A stretch of DNA of 64,000 bases from Scleromitrula shiraiana. Its lineage: Eukaryota > Ascomycota > Leotiomycetes > Helotiales > Sclerotiniaceae. Within the stretch, counting starts at the first letter, position 1. Every line of letters begins with the position of its first letter. The position numbers and the translations under genes were made by a program. Shown here in pieces: positions 58,547-64,000 of this stretch. The notes beneath the pieces are model-generated. The model saw nothing but the letters and a program-made list of their open reading frames with translations. It was not told the DNA's origin and ran no database searches. The DNA lies in assembly GCA_028455995.1 (NCBI GenBank), contig JABELC010000002.1:3472001-3536000 (forward strand), given 5' to 3'.

Positions 58547-60179
58547 TCAATCTTGTCTATCCTTACTATGTGCACGACCAGATTCGATCTCAGGAGTTGA
58601 GCACTTCTTCCCCTCCTTGATCTCAACCACTTTCATATCAAGATTGACCCTAAACTTCTTTCCCCTCCACATAACTGTCGTTCCACCCAGACAGGCCCAT
58701 GCCCAGATGGGCCAAGCAAGAAGTTCCCTACCCAGCCATGCAGATATCCATTCTTTGAAAGGTCTTCTAGACCCGGAACTTGGGGGCTGCGCAAACGAAG
58801 GCGTATGCGAATCAAGCTCAATTGAAGCGCCGGAATGTAAGTTTGCATAGACAAACCAATCAAGGGTCATCCAAGCAGTGACGTTCAAGAGCCAAACTAG
58901 GACGAATGCGAGCCAAGTCTGTGGTACACCAAAGGTGTTATGAAACCAAGGCAGGGTAGTGATCGCAAAAGAGCCGTAAGCTGAACAAAGAAGAGGTTCC
59001 ACTCCCGGTTCAACAAATGTTGCCAACGTGACAGTCCATTTTCTGACTCTGAGCCAACGTACTCGACGTGCAATATATTCTCTCACTGACATTCCAGCCA
59101 TTGGCTGAATGGCTAGATCACCAAGAACTAAACCGTGCTTATTCCACTTTTCTCCTGCTTTCTCTTCGGGGATTTGCTTTTTCCATAACAGCTCACCGAT
59201 TAGATGGTCTTCGCATATGTTTTCAGAGAAGAAATCAATTCCTGGAGCATACTTAGAGGATGTGGATGTAAGGTAGTCGAGATGAGAGCGTCTGAACATG
59301 TTGGACTTGCCAACGATACATGGCGCAATAGATACGGTGTTAATCGCGGTATAGAATTTGGCATGTGAAGATGCCATAAACATTTCTTCGAGACGTCCAC
59401 CACCAATCCTAGCACTGGTATCCAGATTCGATTCGTCCTTGGTCGAAGATACAGAATGGCTATTGTTAAGAAGCCCTCGCGCAGCGTCACTAGCATTGGC
59501 TCCTACAGTATCTACTACCAAAGGTAGCAGATGAACGAATTTATATGGTCGTACTCGTGTGCCATCGGCCTGAAAGCCATAAAGTTTATCAACCATTCGT
59601 CCTGCAGTACCCGTCCCGACCCAAACGTTGCAATCAATTATCCAGATGATATCCCCCTTGGCCTCTCGATATCCGCGACTCATGTTCCTAATCTTTGGGT
59701 TCGGGCCAAGATTACCCACCTCTCCTCCACGACCACTCAAGTTTGGATCCTCCTCTTCAAGGAGTACCTTAGCATCGAATTGTGGGAAGTCTGCCAGCAG
59801 ACGTTGTAGGACCGGGTACGCCGGGTCGTGAGCTGAGGCTACACAAAAATAGATGGTCAATTTATCTTTAGGATATGTTTGTCTAAACGTAGCTGCGAGG
59901 CATTCATATAATTTTGGCTCGAGGCCTTTGACTGGACGTAAAATCGTAACATGAGGGATATCATTTTTATCCAAATTTGGAGAGACAGCTGGCCTCGGAT
60001 CCGATGAATAGTGACGATATCTGAACAGATGTTAGGAACCAAAATGAGATGGAAGAAGTTGGGGGAAAAAATAAAGAATCATACAGCTGAGTAAATCCAA
60101 TTGTTTGGACTAGAAGAATGAAGAAATACCAAGTCCAACAAGCCAAGGCTACCGCGTATATAAATGTTTCCTTTTCCAT
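58547..60179 (-). CDS. gcs1: Ceramide glucosyltransferase (glucosylceramide synthase, GT21)
   Basis: Two exons, complement(58547..60020, 60085..60179), 522 aa, 64-nt intron. It transfers glucose from UDP-glucose to ceramide, the last step of fungal glucosylceramide synthesis, in ER/Golgi membranes. The N-terminal anchor is IYAVALACWTWYFFILLVQTIGF. GT21 motifs in order: THVTILRPVKGLEPKL-type block, ASAHDPAYPV (D about 97), WIIDCNVWVG (D about 161), ICEDHLIGELLW (D about 304) and the RRVRW form of the (Q/R)xxRW motif (about 351-355). C-terminal membrane helices (TLPWFHNTFGV...WLAFVLVWLLNVTAWMTL, LLAWPIWAWACLGGTTVMW) complete the usual fungal architecture. The first ATG of exon 1 is at 60179. 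Confidence 0.94.
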
Positions 60180-61012
60180 TTTCAAGATGAGGTTTGAATT
60201 TCGTTGTCTTATGGGAAGATTTCTCTACACCGACAACATTCAAAATCGAGGATATAAAATATTTATACTTCTCATTTCCATCGGTCATGAGTTTCCTCGA
60301 AAAAAGGAGGGAGGAAAGTTGGTCAAAGTTCCACAATGTAAAACCTCATGCTCATGAACGTTGAGAAATTTATTTACTGTCACGAAAATCCGTCAGCCTT
60401 GCCAATGCGCCGTGTGTGGCTAGAACTGGAGTGGCTAGAACTGGCGTGGCTAGAACTGGCGTGGCTAGAACTGGCGTGGCTGGCACCAGCTGGCTTTTTC
60501 CTTAATCTATCCTCATAACTTAGGTTTCAAGTATAAATTATCGCGTTTGGCCCGGCCGGCGGTACCCGCTTATTCATCATCTAATCTTCATAAATTTGAA
60601 AAATATTTTTCTCTTTTTCTTCCTCAACTCTCAATAACAAAACACAACAACAATATTTCAATTATCATATCTTCTTTTGAACATTCTTTTCCAATTGCTT
60701 TGAAAAGCATATGGAATCTTGTAAGTTATTAATTTCCTCTATTCTTTTCTATCAATTATAAACAGTTCAATTCAAATTTGGATTGTGAAATGCAATGCGG
60801 TGATGACTCAATTCGATGCTTAGAGTAACGGCTCTGACTTTGTTCGTTCTCAATGCTGGCTCAATTCTCTCTGAGAAGACTACAACGGTATCTGAGCATT
60901 GCAAAAAATAACAAATATTTGATTTTATCAGCATGTTGTGATACTCTCACTGACAATTCAATTTTGATTAGGATGTCAATATGACCTGAAGATATATTGT
61001 TCTTGAATCAGT
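60180..61012. other. Divergent promoter between GCS (-) and SEN2 (+)
   Basis: Includes four tandem copies of TAGAACTGGCGTGGC at 60421-60480 and a GC-rich GGCCCGGCCGGCGG patch at about 60549. A GTAAGT at 60720 and a GATTAG acceptor near 60971 suggest a 5'-leader intron of about 250 bases in SEN2. Confidence 0.5.
60421..60480. repeat. 15-bp tandem repeat, four copies
   Basis: Unit TAGAACTGGCGTGGC, with one base different in the first copy (GGAGTGGC), preceded by a partial GTGTGGC. Lies between the two divergent promoters. Confidence 0.9.
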
Positions 61013-63088
61013 ATGGCGGGAATATTAGAAGTGCCACAGGGTGATGCTGCTACTCAGGGACCAGCTTCGGTGCCTTCAAAACCTAGAAAAGATGGACCTA
61101 GACCACCTACCAAATTTCAACAATTAAACAAACTTTACTCATTGCCTGCTCCTTTACGAACATTTCCTTTGCCTACTGTCATTCCTCATAATCCTCTATC
61201 ACTTTTCCATATCCTTTATGTGTGGCTGTCACAAACAATCAATCCTCCTTCATCCCATTTCGAAACACCATACTATGGTTGGTTCTCACCAGAAACAAGA
61301 TCGATCCATGTTACAGACTCTCGGTCTATCAGAGGTCTATGGGAACAGGGTTTCTATGGGAAAGGCAGTCTGAGTCGTAGTGAGCCTAGCTGGCTAACTC
61401 GAGAAAAAGCGCGCCGAGGCGTCTCGAAGACAATTGCGAGTGAAGATGTCACAAGGAAAAGACGTGCCGATAGGCAACAAACCAAATGGGAAAGGGCTAG
61501 GAAAGAGAGAGAAGCAATAGATCAAACTCTATTGCAAGAAGCTATGGCAGTTGATGAGCTCAGCTCAAAGATTGATGTGGAGATTGACACAAAGATCGAG
61601 CCCGAAGTGACCCATGCTCAAGAGGAAGTGGCCCCACCTGAACCAGAACCACAAGTGCCTGTTACCGAAGTGATAATTGACTCTCTTCCAATCAAGTCTC
61701 TCAAGAAGGCACCATCATCGAAATCGTTACGTCTGATTCTTTCTCCAGTCGGTCCGATGGAGCTTCTGGCCCTCCCAAATTCCTCTCTCGATCTCATTAG
61801 CACGTATAATGAAGCCATTGCCGAGGATGTACAATTAATTGAGGCATTGGAGGTCGATATAATTGCGCCATCTCAAGGTAGAACATTCCTCGCGCCAGTC
61901 GGCCCAATGGAATTACTTGCATTACCAAATTCTGTTGCCGAGCTCGAATCTTTCCATGCTCAACATGATGTAATAGTGGAACAATCTTCAATTGTGGAAC
62001 CCAAACCAACAGCGTTACCTGCGTTGAGAATATATGCAGCACCTGTTGGACCTTTGGAATTGCTAGCTCTACCAAACTCTGCCGCAGATATCCTTTCTTT
62101 GGAACCGGTGAACGAGTTTAGCCACATCGAATCCGATGTAATTTCAGAATCCACCCTTGTCGACGAAATCATCGAGGCCGTGTCAGATTCTGTCCTGCCG
62201 AAGGAACTTGACTCGAGTTCTCACAGCCCGGAGATTATCATCGATTCATCCGACAAAAACTCTTCTTCCAGAAGTCCAGATTCGGTTATTTCTGGCGATG
62301 AAGAAATTTTCCCGATAAATGGTACACCAAAGGTAACTCGTAGGAAGAGTGTTCGATTCTCACCAACCGTAGAGAAAACCACTTTTCTTCAATCAGAACC
62401 GCCTAGCCCACAACTCGCAGGTGCAAGCATAGAAAGCACGGAAGAACAGCCGGAAGTGTCAGTCGAGGCTATTCTTGATGAAAATATGGTTATTGAGGAC
62501 AAAGAGCATTTTCAGTTGACAATGGAAGAAGCTTTCTTTCTCTCATACGGTTTAGGAGCACTAACTGTTCTTGACCCTGTTACTAAGTCAGCAATATCTA
62601 ATCAGGATTTATTTAGTCTTTTCAGAAAGTCTTCCTATTTTCCACCTGGCTCAAACTCTGGTTTGTCAACTGACGATCCATTCTTGATCTCTTATGTTGT
62701 TTATCATCATTTCCGTTCCTTAGGTTGGGTTGTCCGAGGGGGAATAAAGTTTTCTGTTGACTTTATGCTCTACAATCGTGGACCAGTTTTCAGCCATGCT
62801 GAATTTGCTGTGTTGATTCTTCCATCATACAGTGATCCCTACTGGTCCAGTGATCCGTTTTTACAAAACTATGTCAAGGGAAAGCAACAGCGTAGCTGGT
62901 CTTGGATGCATTGTGTTAACAGAGTCATTACTCAAGTTAGAAAGACTTTGATTTTGGTCTACGTGGATGTTCCCGCACCAATTAATGCAAAAGTAGAGCA
63001 AGAAATTGGCGTCGATGGATTACTCGGGAAATATAAGGTGAGGGAAGTCGTTCTTAAACGCTGGTCTCCCAACCGCAGTCGGGATTGA
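61013..63088 (+). CDS. SEN2: tRNA-splicing endonuclease catalytic subunit Sen2
   Basis: Single coding exon, 691 aa. Sen2 cleaves the 5' splice site of intron-containing pre-tRNAs as part of the SEN complex. The N-terminal block (NKLYSLPAPLRTFPLPTVIPHNPLSL..., YYGWFSPETRSIHVTDSRSIRGLWEQGFYGKGSLSRSEPSWL) is the Sen2 N-domain. The C-terminal nuclease fold has VYHHFRSLGWVVRGGIKFSVDFMLYNRGPVFSHAEFAVLI and RVITQVRKTLILVYVD, giving the expected Tyr (587), His (595) and Lys (644) catalytic triad. The long middle is acidic and disordered, and carries three copies of PVGP(M/L)ELLALPNS at about 245, 294 and 344. Length is well above yeast Sen2 (about 377 aa) because of this insert. Confidence 0.94.
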   Translation: MAGILEVPQGDAATQGPASVPSKPRKDGPRPPTKFQQLNKLYSLPAPLRTFPLPTVIPHNPLSLFHILYVWLSQTINPPSSHFETPYYGWFSPETRSIHVTDSRSIRGLWEQGFYGKGSLSRSEPSWLTREKARRGVSKTIASEDVTRKRRADRQQTKWERARKEREAIDQTLLQEAMAVDELSSKIDVEIDTKIEPEVTHAQEEVAPPEPEPQVPVTEVIIDSLPIKSLKKAPSSKSLRLILSPVGPMELLALPNSSLDLISTYNEAIAEDVQLIEALEVDIIAPSQGRTFLAPVGPMELLALPNSVAELESFHAQHDVIVEQSSIVEPKPTALPALRIYAAPVGPLELLALPNSAADILSLEPVNEFSHIESDVISESTLVDEIIEAVSDSVLPKELDSSSHSPEIIIDSSDKNSSSRSPDSVISGDEEIFPINGTPKVTRRKSVRFSPTVEKTTFLQSEPPSPQLAGASIESTEEQPEVSVEAILDENMVIEDKEHFQLTMEEAFFLSYGLGALTVLDPVTKSAISNQDLFSLFRKSSYFPPGSNSGLSTDDPFLISYVVYHHFRSLGWVVRGGIKFSVDFMLYNRGPVFSHAEFAVLILPSYSDPYWSSDPFLQNYVKGKQQRSWSWMHCVNRVITQVRKTLILVYVDVPAPINAKVEQEIGVDGLLGKYKVREVVLKRWSPNRSRD

Positions 63089-63581
63089 GGTTATGACCAA
63101 ATCTCAGTAGATATGTATTATATTAGATATTGAATACAACTGCTCTACTAAACTCATACCTATTAATCGTGCTTATATATCCTCTCATTGATTTATTATG
63201 TGATATTAACTCGAACACTATTAGCCAATGTCGAGCATGCGGATTAGGAACGTTACATTCAGCACCTGCCGGGGGAAATATGTTGTGTATGCATATCCAC
63301 TTATCAAAGTGGGGTGATTATCATCGTTGTACCCCTCGATTTATAGACGTATATCCTATCAGGATTTAAATTCCAGCACACCACCACGTCGCGAATGTAA
63401 CACAATGACTGCGATACCCAACCTCATTTATTGATTCAGTTCGGAGCTGTGGAAGGTTGGTTTCGAGGACAATCACCGACGTGCATTCGTTCCTGATCTT
63501 GTATAATATAATAGAGCCTATGTACCTTTCCGTAGCCATAATTATTCCAAATACTACACAAAGCGTCAACCATATCTTAAG
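63089..63581. other. Spacer, no supported gene
   Basis: 3' flank of SEN2 and promoter of the sugar transporter; no repeat or RNA gene seen. Confidence 0.4.
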
Positions 63582-64000
63582 ATGACTGAAATGACGGAGA
63601 AATCAACGTATATATCGGGAATTGATCAAGATCAATCCAAACAATCTCGAATCCACAATGAACAACCTACACAAATAAAAAATGTCCAAAATGTTGCCTT
63701 AGCAGATGCCACCGCCAAACAAAAGCCCTCATTATGGACTCGTCGCATGTTTCAAGTATATCCCCTTCCCCATTCCATTACTCTCCCTCATCCACCTTCC
63801 CCACCTTCCCGTCCTCCCCTTTCCCTTCTTCCCTCCCATCAACTAACCCCTCCTTCTTTCCCTAAAACAGCTCTACCTAATCCTCTTCCTCGCCACCCTC
63901 AACGCCGCCGTAAACGGCTACGATGGAAGCGTCATGAGTTCCATTAATTCATATGCTCAGTATCGATCTTACTTTGGGTTTTCACTTACGGAGGGCACGC
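63582..64000 (+). CDS. MFS sugar transporter (hexose/lactose-permease type), 5' part only
   Basis: Exon 1 63582..63755, intron 63756..63870 (GTATAT donor, CTAAAACAG acceptor), exon 2 from 63871 to the window edge. A hydrophilic N-terminus of about 58 aa leads into LYLILFLATLNAAVNGYDGSVMSSINSY, the TM1 signature of fungal sugar-porter MFS proteins of the lactose permease group, then AQYRSYFGFSLTEGT. The intron is pyrimidine-rich (CCTTCCCC-type). The 3' part is outside the window. Confidence 0.88.

Noticed and set aside
60421..60480. CRISPR-like direct repeats
   Set aside because: No spacers between units, and the genome is eukaryotic.

Overview
The window looks like nuclear DNA of a filamentous ascomycete. 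Genes are split by short introns of about 45 to 85 bases, with GTAAGT-like donors, CTAAC/CTGAC-like branch sites and CAG/TAG acceptors. Intergenic DNA is AT-rich and full of microsatellites, and there are no bacterial operon features. The gene set (plasma-membrane PhoD-like phosphatase, questin-oxidase-like enzyme, GH128 glycanase, fungal ceramide glucosyltransferase, SPX/EXS protein, lactose/hexose-type MFS transporter) and the base composition suggest a leotiomycete such as Botrytis or Sclerotinia. That taxonomic guess is inference. Most gene models below were built by hand: exons were joined where splice signals, reading phase and protein-family continuity all agreed.

Layout. 1-560: 5' part of an unknown gene leaving the left edge. 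1.8-4.1 kb: PhoD-like metallophosphatase (-). 5.0-6.9 kb: questin-oxidase-like gene (+), followed by a 12-exon MFS transporter (8.1-10.4 kb, +), possibly a functional pair. 10.4-19.2 kb: nearly 9 kb with no convincing gene, dominated by microsatellites, including an uninterrupted TTA run of about 250 bp. 19.3-20.4 kb: fungal conserved protein. 21.9-24.0 kb: CAF-1 large subunit with KER region and PIP box. 24.0-31.0 kb: repeat-rich island with a GC-rich two-exon orphan gene (27.5-28.05 kb) and a degenerate tandem array of CACGTCCG-containing units (about 29.05-29.85 kb). 31.1-32.6 kb: manganese-type CDF transporter (-). 33.5-35.2 kb: PAF-acetylhydrolase (+). 35.8-37.3 kb: secreted SET-domain gene broken by several stops and frameshifts (-). 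38.2-39.05 kb: methyltransferase. 39.7-42.0 kb: multi-pass membrane protein. 42.7-43.25 kb: AT-rich foldback element. 43.5-44.3 kb: acidic orphan (-). 45.1-46.0 kb: GH128 glycanase (-). 48.9-52.3 kb: SYG1/XPR1-type SPX-EXS protein. 52.8-58.4 kb: minus-strand region with repeated TATA boxes, one intact secreted protein gene and two related decayed fragments. 58.5-60.2 kb: ceramide glucosyltransferase (-). 61.0-63.1 kb: SEN2 tRNA-splicing endonuclease subunit. 63.6 kb to the edge: start of an MFS sugar transporter.

The genes are mostly unrelated single-copy functions, not one cluster. The most unusual signals are compositional and structural. At least eight genes switch sharply from C-rich to G-rich on the coding strand near their 3' ends. 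A SET-domain pseudogene still shows each lesion. A foldback element forms one large hairpin. SEN2 carries a three-fold internal peptide repeat. Two decayed small genes lie in a zone of recurring minus-strand TATA boxes.
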